64,000 nt of DNA from an uncultured Cohaesibacter sp. (lineage in GTDB: Bacteria; Pseudomonadota; Alphaproteobacteria; Rhizobiales; Cohaesibacteraceae), in NCBI RefSeq assembly GCF_963662805.1, contig NZ_OY759859.1, positions 87,305 through 151,304 of the forward strand, written 5' to 3'. The position numbers and the translations under genes were made by a program. The notes beneath the pieces are model-generated. The model did not search any database and was not told the origin of the DNA. It worked only from the letters and a program-made list of their open reading frames with translations. Numbering within the stretch: position 1 is the first letter of the stretch; each line of letters starts with the position of its first letter. This document shows positions 26,589 through 37,476 of the stretch, one piece after another.

Positions 26589-29500
26589 TTACCCCCCCTT
26601 TTGCCTTTGCAAATCGAATTGCAAGCGATGATTTTCTCCATCCAGTCGCAAGCTTACGCTGTTGTGAAACGCCGGATACGGTTTGCCATCTAGAGTAGCG
26701 GTCGATCTGCCCTCTCTCTCTACATAAGTCTGCGAAACGGCAATGTCATAGTCGGTCTCATCAACTCTTACACGCAACTCAAAGCCCCGCCAGTTTCTCG
26801 GAATGCAGGGAGCGATAGTCAGTGTTTTTCCTTCGCGTCTCAAGCCAAGAATACCAGAGATGCCTGCCTGATACATCCAGCCGGCCGATCCAGTGTACCA
26901 GGTCCATCCTCCTCGTCCGACATGGGGTGCGACAGAATAGACATCTGCAGCAATCACATAGGGTTCCACCTTGTATCGCTCTGTTGCCTCTGGTGTTAGC
27001 GCATGATTGATGGGATTTACCAAAGCCAAAAGTGAGTGGGACTTTTCGCCCTCATCCAGCTGTGCAAAAGCAAGGATCGCCCACATCGCCGCATGGGTAT
27101 ATTGGCCGCCATTCTCTCGTAACCCCGGCGGGTAGCCCTTGATGTAACCAGGATCGCTGGCAGATTGATCGAAAGGCGGCGTGAACAGCAGCGCCAACCC
27201 CTCGTCCCTGAGAACAAGATGTTGTTCAAGGGAATGCATGGCCACTCGCGCACGATCCCCATCTGCCGCTCCAGATAAGACAGCCCATGATTGGGCGATG
27301 GAATCGATTTTACATTCTTCACTAGCAGCAGATCCCAGCCAAACACCGCTATCAAAGGTTGCTCGGCGATACCACTCCCCATCCCACGCAATATTTTCAA
27401 GAGCCGTTAGCAAGGAGGTTGCATGCGAGGTCCAGAGTTTGGCCCGTTCTGGATCTCGTTGTTGGGCAATCGGAACGAAAAGATAAATGCTCCGCAAAAG
27501 CAGCCAACTGAGCCAGACGCTTGTTCCCTTACCTGCTTCACCAACACGGTTCATGCCGTCATTCCAGTCGCCAGTGCCGATCAGCGGCAACCCGTTTTCT
27601 CCCGTCAAAGCCAGACACAAATCCAGCGCACGGGCGCAATGCTCAAACAGGCTTCCTGTTTCGTCGGAAATTTCCGGTACGAAGAAGGCGTCATGGGTCC
27701 CTGCTGCCAACAGAGGACCATCCAGAAACGGCACTTCTTCATCGAGAATGGCCTCATCCCCGGTTTGGACAATGTAGGTTGCCGTGGCAAAGGCCAGCCA
27801 CACCCGGTCATCGGAAATATGCGTTCGGACCCCTTGCCCCGAATGGGGGAGCCACCAATGCTGAACATCGCCTTCCACGAACTGCCGCCCAGCAGCAAGG
27901 AGAAGGTGCTTTCGTGTTTCCTCCGGTTGAGAGAAGGTCAGTGCGATGTGGTCCTGCATCTGGTCTCGGAACCCATAGGCTCCACTTGCCTGATAAAATC
28001 CCGAGCGCGCCCAGATGCGGCAGACCTGCGTCTGATAGAGGAGCCAACCATTGAGCATGATGTCCATGGCTCGATCGGGGGTTTTAACCTGCACCGCTCC
28101 CAGACTATCCTTCCAATACCGTTGAACCTCATTAAGACAGGCATCGATATCACTAGCGCGGTATCGCGTGATAATTTCACGGGCGTTCTCCCTGGTGCGG
28201 CTTTGCCCAAAAAGGGAGACAAAATCGTGGCTTTCGCCCGGTTTCAGCACGACGGAGATGCGCTGTGCTGCGCACGGATCAAGGCAGGCCCCCATGGCAC
28301 CAGAAAGTGCGTTTTTTCTTCTCATGGCTTCCGGATGGGCAAGGCTGCTGTTTCGTCCGATAAAGCCGGTTCGGTCGGCCGTCCATTCCTGCTGAAGACC
28401 GTTAAAATCGGCAAATGCAACCCTGTCGGGGAAGGCTGTATTCCACGGTTTGGTTGCAAACAGAGCGCCGGTTTCTTCATCTCGCTCGTTTAGAATGAAA
28501 GGCTCGGACTTGGCTCGGGATGAGCCCAGAACCCAGTCGTTATAGAGGGTGACGGACAAGTGCCGCCTTCGGTTGGACCTGTTGGTCAATGTTAACTTGG
28601 AAATCCTGATCGGATCTGACAGAGGAACGAATTGCACCAGATTGGAATGGATCCCTCCGGCGGCATGCTCGAACCTGCTGTAGCCGAACCCGTGGCGCGT
28701 TATGTAGGTGCCTTTGTCACGAATGGGCTGAGCCGTTGGACACCAAACCGCACCATTCTCCTCATCGCGGATATAAACTGCCTCACCCGCAGGATCAGCC
28801 ACAGGATCATTGGACCATGGCGTTAACTGGTTCTCGCGGCTATTCTCTGCCCAGCAATATCCACTACCAGTCTCCGATACCTGGAAGCCGAAATGTGGAT
28901 TGGCAATCACATTGATCCATGGTGCAGGCGTTTTGTCGCCATCCTTCAGGGTGATGACATACTCTGTACCGTCTTTGTCAAAGCCTCCAATGCCGTTGAA
29001 AAACTCCAGATCTGTTGGCTGCGGTAAGAGGTCTTGCTCAGAGATCGTCACAGGAGTAAGAGATGCATTGTCAAAGTTTGTCGTTGATGACGATTGGTCC
29101 GATTGGAAAATGCGGCCCAATTGCTCCGAGAGAGACCCGTGATTGGCTACAAGCGACGCGCGCGCGACAGAAATCAGGAGGGATTTCGCTTCCAAACTGA
29201 TCTGGTCTGAGCGTAGAAGCAAGACAGATCCTTGTTCATTTTCATTGCGGATCTGAGACGATCTCATCGCAGTTTGTATTGCGGACTGCAAGTCCTGAAT
29301 ATAGCTGGTTGAAAGATCGTTCAATATGATGAGATCAATATGAAGCCCTTTCATACGCCAATAGGCATAAGCACGCAGTAGCTGTCTCACCAATGGCATA
29401 CCATCCAGATCCGATATTCGTAAAAGGACAATGGGAAGGTCTCCGGAAATTGACAAAGGCCACAGAGCTGATTGGCGACCTGCCCCGCTGGCGACCACTG

Positions 29501-32500
29501 AAGCAGACGCACGAAATCGGGAATCGGAATAGAGAAGTGCCGAGGCCAAACTCTGGAAATCTGCCGCTTCACTTGAAGATACGTTCAGGTGACGCAATTG
29601 CACCTGCGCCTGTGTCCAGGACAGGGTTTTTGCACGATCATAGGAATTGTGGTCATGATGCTTATCAAGCAAATTCATCAACTCGGAACGAGATGCTGCC
29701 ACCAGCGTCCAAAAAGTGACGCGCAATGTTTCGCCGGGAGCGATATTGACCCGATGCCTTAGGGAAAAGATCGGATCCAGGACAGTACCTGTTGTATTGG
29801 ATAGCGAAGCCTTGTCGTTTAAAGCCTTCGCGTTGGCAAGCGAGCGATTGCGCCCCAAAAACTTCAGTCTGTCCGTTTCATATTGTGGCTCTTGAGCTAT
29901 TTCCCCTTCTACAATAGCAAAATGACAGACCCAGATTTCAGGATCATCTGGTGAACGACGACGACGATTTGCCAAAAGCCCCCCAAATTCGGGTAGATAC
30001 TCCGTTTCAACAAACATCTTGGAAAAGACCGGATGAGCGGCATCCGATACCGGGGATGCAAGAACCAACTCACTATAGGATGTTAACTCAATATGACGAG
30101 ATCTCAATCCCGTGTTGGAGAGTGTTATCCGTCGAACCTCACCATCATCTTCGCCTGAAACCAGAACATCCAAACGATAGGTGAGTAGTCCGTTGCGGCA
30201 AGAATACTCTCCATAATCCTCTGCAAAGATCACTTGCTGTTGTTTCAGGTCTCGTTTGACCAAATGGCCGGCAGGAGACCAAACAGAACCGGAATCGACA
30301 TCTTTGAGGAAGATGAAAGAACCGAAGTTTTCGCGTGTTGAATCCTCACTCCAGCGTGTAATGGCAATCTCACCCCACCGGCTGTAACCAGCGCCACGCG
30401 CTGTCAACATCACGCTGTAGCTGCCATTTGAGAGCAAATGGGTAATTGGTGCCCCAATCAGTGGGTACTTGAAGCACCGGATTGTGGGCTCGTTGGATAT
30501 GGCTTCTTCGGTTGAGGCTTTCACTTCTTCAGCGCCGGGATGGACCAACGACACATAACGCGGTCTGCGTTCTTGTAGCAAAAGCTCGCTGGCCATGATG
30601 AGTGGATCACTGTGAAAACGGGATCGCATGAGCCCATCATGCATAACGTTGGCGATGGCAACAATGGTCATGCCCTGATGATGGGCCATCACGTTGCGGA
30701 CGATTGCCACTTTCTGGCCGTCGGGCAATCGGGATTGCGTAAAATCCAGGGCCTCGTAAAATCCGTAAGGTCCGCATCCTCCCATATCAGCTATCCGATC
30801 ATAGTTGATCGAGGCATTGCGGGCGTCGAACATCGCAGCCAACCCCGTCGCATAGGGTGCAATCACACGGTTCTCAGAAAGCCCGCGCTTCAATCCCAAA
30901 CCGGGAACCCCAAAATTGGAATATTGATAGGTGAACTCGATATCCCGGGCGTTAAACGCAGATTCAGAGATGCCCCAAGGTAGGTTCAGCTTTCTGCCAT
31001 AGCCTTGCTGAAGCGCTACAATGCGGTGATTGGTGTCATTGAGAAGGCTGTCCGCAGGAGCCTGCATCACCAAGGAAGGCATCAGATATTCAAACATGGA
31101 CCCTGACCAGGAAATGAGGGCAGCCCCGTTTTTGACTGGTGTTAGTTGTCGACCAAGTCTGAACCAGTGGCGTGTTGGAATATCCCCTTTTGCTATGGCT
31201 ACAAAGCTCGCCAGATTGGCTTCTGAGGCGAGAAGATCATAGCAATTCTCATCAAGCTTGTTCTCGGCACGAGCATAACCGATGGAGAGCAGCTTCCGCT
31301 TTTGGACAAAGAGGAATGAGAAATCCATAGCCAAAGCCATGGCTCGCGCTTCATCAGCCAGAGCGTCCAAGCGGAGGCTCAAATGATCCCGTACCTCTGG
31401 CGAGGCGGAATGATCCCTTTCAAACTCGCGGATTCTGTTTGCAAGTGCTGTGGTCCAGTAGACCAGGTCCGGCATACGGTCTTTTTCCGGGATGACGGAA
31501 AGCTCGTTTGCCAGGACGACCGATTTTCTGGCAATGCGACCCAATCTTGGCGCGATTACCTCTAGGCCCTGATCTCCATTCAGCCCGGACTTGAGTTCTT
31601 CATAGAGCAGGCCAAGGCGTTGGGTGCTGGCAGACTTGACCATGACGGTCTCAAAGGCCTCAAGCGCCAGCATGAGCGTGTCGTTCATTCCCATTCGCAC
31701 TGTGGCTATGGGTAAGTCGGCTCTCCATTCAGCACATGCTTTTGACAGAGCGATCAGGTGACCAGCAAGGTTGCCGCTATCCACCGTGGAGACATAAGCC
31801 GGTTCGAGAACCTTTAAGTTGGTTGTGTCATACCAATTAAAGAAATGACCGCGGAACCGCTCCATGCGGCGCAGGGTTTCAAAGCATGCCTCCAGCCGTT
31901 CAATCGTCTCGCTTTTTCCCGCCCATCCGAAATCATATGCTGCGCTGGCAGATAGAAGATAAAGCCCGATATTGGTCGGAGATGTCCTGTGTGCAATGAC
32001 AGGTTTGGGATCTTCCTGAAAATTGTCAGGAGGAAGCATATTGTCAGCGGGAGTGACGAATCGTTCGAAATAGCGCCAAGTGCGGCGGGCTATAGTGCGA
32101 AGACGCTCTTTCTCACTCGGAGATAATTCGGGGTTCTTTGCCTTGTCGGATGTACGGCTAATCTGAAAAGCAAAGAGAGGAGCGATAAGCCAAAGACAGG
32201 CAAAGACTCCCGTGATCAGCAACGACTGAAGTGACAAAACCGCCAGTCCAGTGATCATCACAAGGCCCAACACGGTTCCGCCGATCATTAGTCGGTAAAA
32301 CCCCGAAAGCTTCAGTTCACACGCAAGCTCTGCCTGAGCCGCCGTAACCCACTGCAGCATATGGCTGTGAGTCACATAGAGCCTCGTGACTGATTTTATG
32401 ATAGCGCGTCCCATGATCGCAGCCTGATGAGGCAGGAAGACGAGCGACAATATGGTCTTGATTGCCGCGGCGTTGAATTCCGCCCCCAGCATTCGGAAAT

Positions 32501-35096
32501 GGCTATTGATGCGTATACCCATATTCCTGGGAATAACGGCAAAGAAGCAAGAAACAAATTCGGGAATAGCCATGGCACAGAGAACGAAACACGTACCCAA
32601 CAGCGCCGACGTAAAAGGCAACATCCAAACGAGCCCGAGGCAGGCTAACAAGGTGGGGGCAACAAGGGATCGCCTCAAATTGTCGAGAATTTTTGCAAAA
32701 CCAATCGGATCTACAGACTTAATGTGGCTGTGCCATGCCAATATCCATGGGAGCAATTGCCAATCGCCCCGGGCCCAGCGGTCTTGGCGTTTGCATGCCG
32801 CATCGTAGCGAGAGGGAAAATCGTCGATGACTTCAATGTCTGAAACCAGACCTGAACGAACGAATATCCCTTCGAGCAGATCGTGGCTGAGGACAGTATT
32901 TTCCGGAATGCGATTGGCCAGAGCTGCCTCAAAGGCATCAACGTCATAAATTCCCTTGCCGGTATATGAACCCTCACCAAATAGATCCTGGTAGACATCG
33001 GAAATGGCAGAAGAGTAAGGGTCTATGCCACCGGGTGAAGAAAAGACCCTGTGAAAAAGAGTATTCTTCCCCTTGGCTGTCAACGTAGGGGTTACTCGTG
33101 GCTGGAGAATACCGTAGCCGTGAATAATGCGTTGTGTCTCTTTGTCGAAAATCGGGCGATTGAGGGGATGAGCCATTTTGCCGATTAGCTTGCGGGCGGC
33201 ATCCCTTGGCAATCGGGTGTCAGCATCCATCGTGATTACATAGCGAACTTGGTCTGGCACCCATGGAATAGTGCCATCGAGAGCGTTGAAAGTGGTGTCC
33301 TTTGCCCCTCGCAGCAATTGATTGAGCTCTTGCAGCTTTCCGCGCTTGCGCTCCCAGCCCATCCATTTGCCCTCAGAAGCATTAAACTGTCGATCTCGAA
33401 CAAGAAGAAGAAAACGCTTGCCTGCTACGCCTGCTCCATAACGTTTATTCAATTGCTCGATTGCCGTTTCGCCATCTGCGATCATAGCATCTTCTTCAGC
33501 GAGGAACTTCTGGTCTGCATCCATACGATCGAGCAGCAATGCAAATGTGAGATCGTCTTCCGGGCCGGACAGATAATGGATTTCGAGGTGTTCGATCTGC
33601 CTGAGGAGCTCTTCCGAATTGCTCAGCATGGTCGGGACGACCACCATGGTTCGCGAGTCTGTGGAGACGCCGTGATCAAACTCCATGCTGGGCAGGATCA
33701 CCGCGCCAAAGCTCCAGGTCACGAACCGGTTTACGAATGCTGTCGAAACCTCCGTTGCGGGAATGAAGCCGGCCAAACAAAGCAGAATCCCGACTGGGAT
33801 ACTTGAGATATTCAAAGCCCAAATGCATGCCCATAGCATCATGAGGGCAAGACAGGAGATAAGACCGACATAGCCGCCAACGCCCAACCGTTGGCTAAAG
33901 CGCAGTATCGACAGGCGCATGGGGGGCTTGAAGTCTATTTTGGTTTCTAGCAGCGGTCGCCCATTTGAAAGCAGATAGTAACCGGGATCTGAGAGGCGGC
34001 TGTATTGCGAATCTGCACCGCCCGCGCTTGAAACCAGCGCCATGACCTGCCTCGTCACCTCGATTTCCGATATTGGCGATCTACGTGCCAGAACCTCAAT
34101 CGCGTCGCGATACATGTCTCGCGTCGCGAAGTCCATCAGAGCAAAAGTTTTGCTTTTGCGCAGCTCGGCATCAACCAGATTCACGCTTTCAAACGCTTCC
34201 GACCACTCAATACCGGAAATCAGGCGCATACTGGTTATTATGTTGCGGACGGTCAGGTTGGAGGCACCAAGATTTTGCTGAGAGCGCAAGACAACTTCAT
34301 CAATAGAGCAGCCTTCGCTGGATAGCCTCACTTCAAGCCAGGCCAATATGGGTATGTCATCGGTATCATGTTCACGTAGACGCTTGGCCAGCTGCGCTGC
34401 GAACCGTTCGGGCAAAGGGGCTGATGAAATCTCGGCCAGAGCGACATCAGAAGCAATTTTCTTCATCAGCACCTGATCGACGAGGGTGTCGGCCGCAATG
34501 CGGCTGTTTCGTCCGGCGACGATCTGATCTGCCAGACGTCGAAGATTTTCAATCAACACAATACGGAGCGTAATCGGAAGCGCCCAAAGTTCGCCCATGG
34601 TAAGCGGATGGATTGTTTGATAGGCGCGAATAAATCTTAGAAATATCTCGGGATCAAAATGACTGTCTGTATGAGCAACAAAGGCCCAGGCTATGCCGAA
34701 AACGCGAGGATAGCCAGCCAAGGGTCCATCAATCAATTTGGGCAGCTGCTGGTAATAGCTTGGAGGGAGGCTGCTTTTAATGGCGCGTATCTGCTCATCT
34801 ACCAGATAATAGTTGTCGAGAAGCCATTCCGCAGCGGGAACCAAATTTTGGTGGTTTTCCAGCTCTTCAGCGTTGGAAAGATAAGCGGCATGAATCGCAT
34901 TGGCATTCTCTTTGAGGCGCTTTTGCAGCGTGGGCACTCTTGGAGGGTTTGGCGAAACCACTTGTGCGACTGCGAGCGTTTTCGCATGAAGCTCTAGGCG
35001 CTCGGCGCTGAATAGCTCTTCCCTGATCGGAGAGGTATCCCTCCAAAGCCTGAAGGCTCGTCCATTTAAATTAGCAAGAAATGACAGAGGTATCAT
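26589..35096 (-). CDS. ndvB: Cyclic beta-1,2-glucan synthase (NdvB/ChvB family)
   Basis: About 2835 residues from ATG 35096, chosen because AAGGG lies just upstream; an in-frame start at 35165 lacks such a site. Several membrane segments near 415-470 and 800-960 anchor it in the inner membrane. The GT84 transferase domain has TMDADTRLPRDAA near 620 and KRQDRWARGDWQLLPW near 770. A glucoamylase-like domain follows (GGCGPYGFYEALDFTQSR near 1440). The C-terminal GH94-type phosphorylase domain, which sets chain length, has GDWNDGMNRVG near 2510. The protein builds cyclic beta-1,2-glucan from UDP-glucose on a protein primer for osmotic adaptation and host interaction. No NdvA exporter is in the window. 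The 8.5 kb frame is unbroken. Confidence 0.95.
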   Translation of the reverse strand: MIPLSFLANLNGRAFRLWRDTSPIREELFSAERLELHAKTLAVAQVVSPNPPRVPTLQKRLKENANAIHAAYLSNAEELENHQNLVPAAEWLLDNYYLVDEQIRAIKSSLPPSYYQQLPKLIDGPLAGYPRVFGIAWAFVAHTDSHFDPEIFLRFIRAYQTIHPLTMGELWALPITLRIVLIENLRRLADQIVAGRNSRIAADTLVDQVLMKKIASDVALAEISSAPLPERFAAQLAKRLREHDTDDIPILAWLEVRLSSEGCSIDEVVLRSQQNLGASNLTVRNIITSMRLISGIEWSEAFESVNLVDAELRKSKTFALMDFATRDMYRDAIEVLARRSPISEIEVTRQVMALVSSAGGADSQYSRLSDPGYYLLSNGRPLLETKIDFKPPMRLSILRFSQRLGVGGYVGLISCLALMMLWACIWALNISSIPVGILLCLAGFIPATEVSTAFVNRFVTWSFGAVILPSMEFDHGVSTDSRTMVVVPTMLSNSEELLRQIEHLEIHYLSGPEDDLTFALLLDRMDADQKFLAEEDAMIADGETAIEQLNKRYGAGVAGKRFLLLVRDRQFNASEGKWMGWERKRGKLQELNQLLRGAKDTTFNALDGTIPWVPDQVRYVITMDADTRLPRDAARKLIGKMAHPLNRPIFDKETQRIIHGYGILQPRVTPTLTAKGKNTLFHRVFSSPGGIDPYSSAISDVYQDLFGEGSYTGKGIYDVDAFEAALANRIPENTVLSHDLLEGIFVRSGLVSDIEVIDDFPSRYDAACKRQDRWARGDWQLLPWILAWHSHIKSVDPIGFAKILDNLRRSLVAPTLLACLGLVWMLPFTSALLGTCFVLCAMAIPEFVSCFFAVIPRNMGIRINSHFRMLGAEFNAAAIKTILSLVFLPHQAAIMGRAIIKSVTRLYVTHSHMLQWVTAAQAELACELKLSGFYRLMIGGTVLGLVMITGLAVLSLQSLLITGVFACLWLIAPLFAFQISRTSDKAKNPELSPSEKERLRTIARRTWRYFERFVTPADNMLPPDNFQEDPKPVIAHRTSPTNIGLYLLSASAAYDFGWAGKSETIERLEACFETLRRMERFRGHFFNWYDTTNLKVLEPAYVSTVDSGNLAGHLIALSKACAEWRADLPIATVRMGMNDTLMLALEAFETVMVKSASTQRLGLLYEELKSGLNGDQGLEVIAPRLGRIARKSVVLANELSVIPEKDRMPDLVYWTTALANRIREFERDHSASPEVRDHLSLRLDALADEARAMALAMDFSFLFVQKRKLLSIGYARAENKLDENCYDLLASEANLASFVAIAKGDIPTRHWFRLGRQLTPVKNGAALISWSGSMFEYLMPSLVMQAPADSLLNDTNHRIVALQQGYGRKLNLPWGISESAFNARDIEFTYQYSNFGVPGLGLKRGLSENRVIAPYATGLAAMFDARNASINYDRIADMGGCGPYGFYEALDFTQSRLPDGQKVAIVRNVMAHHQGMTIVAIANVMHDGLMRSRFHSDPLIMASELLLQERRPRYVSLVHPGAEEVKASTEEAISNEPTIRCFKYPLIGAPITHLLSNGSYSVMLTARGAGYSRWGEIAITRWSEDSTRENFGSFIFLKDVDSGSVWSPAGHLVKRDLKQQQVIFAEDYGEYSCRNGLLTYRLDVLVSGEDDGEVRRITLSNTGLRSRHIELTSYSELVLASPVSDAAHPVFSKMFVETEYLPEFGGLLANRRRRSPDDPEIWVCHFAIVEGEIAQEPQYETDRLKFLGRNRSLANAKALNDKASLSNTTGTVLDPIFSLRHRVNIAPGETLRVTFWTLVAASRSELMNLLDKHHDHNSYDRAKTLSWTQAQVQLRHLNVSSSEAADFQSLASALLYSDSRFRASASVVASGAGRQSALWPLSISGDLPIVLLRISDLDGMPLVRQLLRAYAYWRMKGLHIDLIILNDLSTSYIQDLQSAIQTAMRSSQIRNENEQGSVLLLRSDQISLEAKSLLISVARASLVANHGSLSEQLGRIFQSDQSSSTTNFDNASLTPVTISEQDLLPQPTDLEFFNGIGGFDKDGTEYVITLKDGDKTPAPWINVIANPHFGFQVSETGSGYCWAENSRENQLTPWSNDPVADPAGEAVYIRDEENGAVWCPTAQPIRDKGTYITRHGFGYSRFEHAAGGIHSNLVQFVPLSDPIRISKLTLTNRSNRRRHLSVTLYNDWVLGSSRAKSEPFILNERDEETGALFATKPWNTAFPDRVAFADFNGLQQEWTADRTGFIGRNSSLAHPEAMRRKNALSGAMGACLDPCAAQRISVVLKPGESHDFVSLFGQSRTRENAREIITRYRASDIDACLNEVQRYWKDSLGAVQVKTPDRAMDIMLNGWLLYQTQVCRIWARSGFYQASGAYGFRDQMQDHIALTFSQPEETRKHLLLAAGRQFVEGDVQHWWLPHSGQGVRTHISDDRVWLAFATATYIVQTGDEAILDEEVPFLDGPLLAAGTHDAFFVPEISDETGSLFEHCARALDLCLALTGENGLPLIGTGDWNDGMNRVGEAGKGTSVWLSWLLLRSIYLFVPIAQQRDPERAKLWTSHATSLLTALENIAWDGEWYRRATFDSGVWLGSAASEECKIDSIAQSWAVLSGAADGDRARVAMHSLEQHLVLRDEGLALLFTPPFDQSASDPGYIKGYPPGLRENGGQYTHAAMWAILAFAQLDEGEKSHSLLALVNPINHALTPEATERYKVEPYVIAADVYSVAPHVGRGGWTWYTGSAGWMYQAGISGILGLRREGKTLTIAPCIPRNWRGFELRVRVDETDYDIAVSQTYVEREGRSTATLDGKPYPAFHNSVSLRLDGENHRLQFDLQRQKGG

Positions 35097-35349
35097 TGTA
35101 ACCCTTTCGCACTGTGCCACTGGTGTGACAAAGCAATGCAGAAACCTATGGCAGTAGGCAGTCATTTCGTTTTTGAAAACTAGAGGACAACAGTATCGAT
35201 CAGCTTCTTTCCATACGAACGCACAGCGTGAAGACCGGATCGCTTGCCAAAGGTTATCTATTCAAGCTATCAGCCTTTTAAAATTCGGCACTGATCAAGG
35301 TTAATGCTGCTAAGTAAGCCCAAGCATGGAAACGAGTAGTCTGGTTGGT

Positions 35350-36084
35350 CTATGTCAGCAGAGGGCCAGCCTGATCGAGGTAAGATGAGTCAAAATCAGC
35401 AAATGCGACCAAGCGATCATAATTGTCAAAGACTACCTGTCCATCGCGAAAAGTCGCCATTCCGACTTCTCGTAACTGTCTCAAGACTCGATTGACATGC
35501 ACTGCACTCAGGCCCAGCGCGTCGGCAAGAAGGGGCTGAGTGAGCGGGCAGGTAAAGCCGGTTTTGCTGCCAGCTCCGATGAGAGAAAGGCGGGCACCTA
35601 GCTCAAGAAGAAAATGGGCCATGCGCTCTGCAGGATTACGACGTCCAATATTGACCAGATGCTCGACCACCATGGCCTCATCCCTGGACAATGCCCAGAG
35701 CAAAGCCATGGCAAGCCGTGGGTGTTGAGCAAAGGTATCGAGTAGGCGAGGTATCAAGATTTCACATACTTCAACTTCTGTTACAGGCTCGATATTGTGA
35801 TCAGAAGTGTGAAACAAAACACTTCTTACACCCAAAAAATCACCTGGTATCTGGAAGTCAACGATTTGTCGGGTTCCGTCAGCCTGAATTTTGTAGGAGC
35901 ACACCCAGCCACTCATCAAGATGAAGGCGGCCTGATTTGTCTCGCCCTGTTGCACCAGATCCTGCCCAACTCGAATTTTTCGGCTCTGTTTGAGAAGTTG
36001 CCCAAGAATCTCGAGTTCATGTTCTGACAGCCCGATGCAAGCGCTTAGTTTCAGTGCGATTGGCGTGTTCAAAATAGTCTTCAT
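35350..36084 (-). CDS. Crp/Fnr-family transcriptional regulator
   Basis: About 244 residues from ATG 36084 (a TTG at 36120 would add 12). The sensor beta roll includes QGETNQAAFILMSGWVCSYK and FQIPGDFLGVRSVLF; the winged helix has QPLLADALGLSAVHVNRVLR, the HVNR type. No N-terminal Cys cluster is present, so iron-sulfur sensing is unlikely. It lies behind the ndvB start, reading the same way, with 185-250 bp between them. It may be monocistronic. It is not a copy of the duplicated Crp proteins. The effector is unknown. Confidence 0.9.
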   Translation of the reverse strand: MKTILNTPIALKLSACIGLSEHELEILGQLLKQSRKIRVGQDLVQQGETNQAAFILMSGWVCSYKIQADGTRQIVDFQIPGDFLGVRSVLFHTSDHNIEPVTEVEVCEILIPRLLDTFAQHPRLAMALLWALSRDEAMVVEHLVNIGRRNPAERMAHFLLELGARLSLIGAGSKTGFTCPLTQPLLADALGLSAVHVNRVLRQLREVGMATFRDGQVVFDNYDRLVAFADFDSSYLDQAGPLLT

Positions 36085-36224
36085 AGAATCACCACGCTTT
36101 TGAACTTTCGGAAGAAACAACTCAAGATGCTGATCTTGATCAGTCCATCATATCCGAATGTTTGGGAAGATAGGATGAATAAATAGTCGCCAATTCTTTG
36201 CTCATACTCTGAGGGAATGACCAC

Positions 36225-36461
36225 ATGCGAGAGATACAACTCATTGAGGGGATTGCTGCGCTCTCAATTTGCGAGTCGCTTCTTTTGGCGTTGAATGATC
36301 AAAAGATCATGACGGAAGCTCAGATCCTTGGGGTTTTGGAAGATGCGGCAGCTGCACATGAGAATGCTATTAAAGACGCTTCTGCCCCCGAAACACATCA
36401 ACAGATTTTTGAATTGATCAACAAAATCATTGCCGGGGGCAATTCAGTTCGCCACCGCTAG
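36225..36461 (+). CDS. Small conserved-looking hypothetical protein
   Basis: 78 residues: a mostly helical protein with LIEGIAALSICESLLLALND and a helix HENAIKDASAPETHQQIFEL. No signal peptide or membrane segment. It is the first of several small genes reading rightward after the divergent Crp/Fnr gene, which may control them. I do not recognise a named family, although similar short proteins are common in Rhizobiales. Codon use looks normal. Confidence 0.55.
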   Translation: MREIQLIEGIAALSICESLLLALNDQKIMTEAQILGVLEDAAAAHENAIKDASAPETHQQIFELINKIIAGGNSVRHR

Positions 36462-36542
36462 CTAGCGGCAAAGTAACACGACAATCTTTTTGATTCCATG
36501 ATGTCGAATGCTCTTAAGCTACCTTGACCCGATGAGGACAAA

Positions 36543-36797
36543 ATGAACAATCGCATTACAACATCCATTATTCACTTCGATCATCCATTCCAATTTCCCG
36601 GGTCTGGCAAGACCCATCCTGCCGGTGACTACACGCTCATTCGAGAAGACGAGGCAATAGAAGGTATCTCTTGGATGGCATATCGCTGCAAATCGATTTG
36701 CATCGATGTTCCGTCTATCGGCACGACCAAAGGGCAAACAGAACGGCATACCGTTGATCAGGACGAACTGACTGCCATGATTGACTGGGATGGGTGA
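36543..36797 (+). CDS. Small hypothetical protein
   Basis: 84 residues, ATG at 36543. It reads like a compact soluble beta protein: SIIHFDHPFQFPGSGKTHPA then AGDYTLIREDEAIEGISWMA and a C-terminal DQDELTAMIDWDG. GSGKTH resembles a Walker A loop only by chance; the protein is far too small. The family is not recognised. It probably shares expression with its neighbours. Confidence 0.55.
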   Translation: MNNRITTSIIHFDHPFQFPGSGKTHPAGDYTLIREDEAIEGISWMAYRCKSICIDVPSIGTTKGQTERHTVDQDELTAMIDWDG

Positions 36798-36886
36798 TTT
36801 ATTTGCGGTCCTTGCAGCTAATAATGAGGAATTAAGTCCGAGCTGTCTGACGCTCCAACAGGGTTACAGAAAATAAGGAGAGATTG

Positions 36887-37219
36887 ATGCATAGCATATT
36901 AGATAAAAACCGTTTGAGACCCACTCAGACGGCACTGTCTCTTTGGGAGGACGAAGGAGGTGCGATCGAGAAAATGAGCAATATGGACATATGTGCTCGG
37001 CACTCTGGGGCCGAGGGATCACGGGACAAAGACAGTGCCATTTCCAAGCCTCCCTCAGAAATAGACAAGGATATGGAAACGAAGAATAGCACGACGTGTA
37101 CGGCTGCCCAGATGATGTACAGATCGGAAGAAGGATCGCCAAAAGAAACCTCAGACCAGCCTCTTACAACCCCCAATGAAGAGAGAGGCTTTTTCAGCCG
37201 CAGCTCATCATGGGCTTAG
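36887..37219 (+). CDS. Small hydrophilic hypothetical protein
   Basis: 110 residues from ATG 36887, with AAGGAG 6 bases upstream; that strong site decides the start over the TTG at 36884. The sequence is polar and low in order (SRDKDSAISKPPSEIDKD, SPKETSDQPLTTPNEER), suggesting a disordered protein. Four Cys/His-like residues are scattered without a clear motif. It overlaps the next gene by 10 bases, so the two are probably coupled. Function unknown. Confidence 0.5.
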   Translation: MHSILDKNRLRPTQTALSLWEDEGGAIEKMSNMDICARHSGAEGSRDKDSAISKPPSEIDKDMETKNSTTCTAAQMMYRSEEGSPKETSDQPLTTPNEERGFFSRSSSWA

Positions 37220-37476
37220 TCTTTCCAAACCAGACCTGCAACGTTGACGAGGATACAGGGATCATACGATTTTCCGGATATGATGGTCTCATGGAAATCC
37301 GCTTTTCCATGACGTTTGAAACACTTGATCATCTTATGAAGGCCCATGACGAAGAGAGACAACCCCATAGGCAAGCCTTTGAAAATCTGAGATCTCGCAT
37401 TCAGAATACCGCGATGCGCGCTTATAGTAGGACCAGGAAATCTTTCTACAGATTAGGACTAGATTCGAACTTCTAG
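37210..37476 (+). CDS. DUF1488 family protein
   Basis: 88 residues. MGLVFPNQTCNVDEDTGIIR followed by FSGYDGLMEIRFSMTFETLD matches the opening of DUF1488 proteins (a short soluble fold of unknown role found in many alphaproteobacteria). The C-terminal part is a basic helix (RSRIQNTAMRAYSRTRKSFY). It overlaps the previous gene by 10 bases. A regulatory or stress role has been suggested only loosely for the family; nothing here narrows it. Confidence 0.7.
   Translation: MGLVFPNQTCNVDEDTGIIRFSGYDGLMEIRFSMTFETLDHLMKAHDEERQPHRQAFENLRSRIQNTAMRAYSRTRKSFYRLGLDSNF

Noticed and set aside
36543..36797. GSGKTH in a small protein as a Walker A loop
   Set aside because: The protein is 84 residues, too short for a P-loop domain, and has no Walker B.
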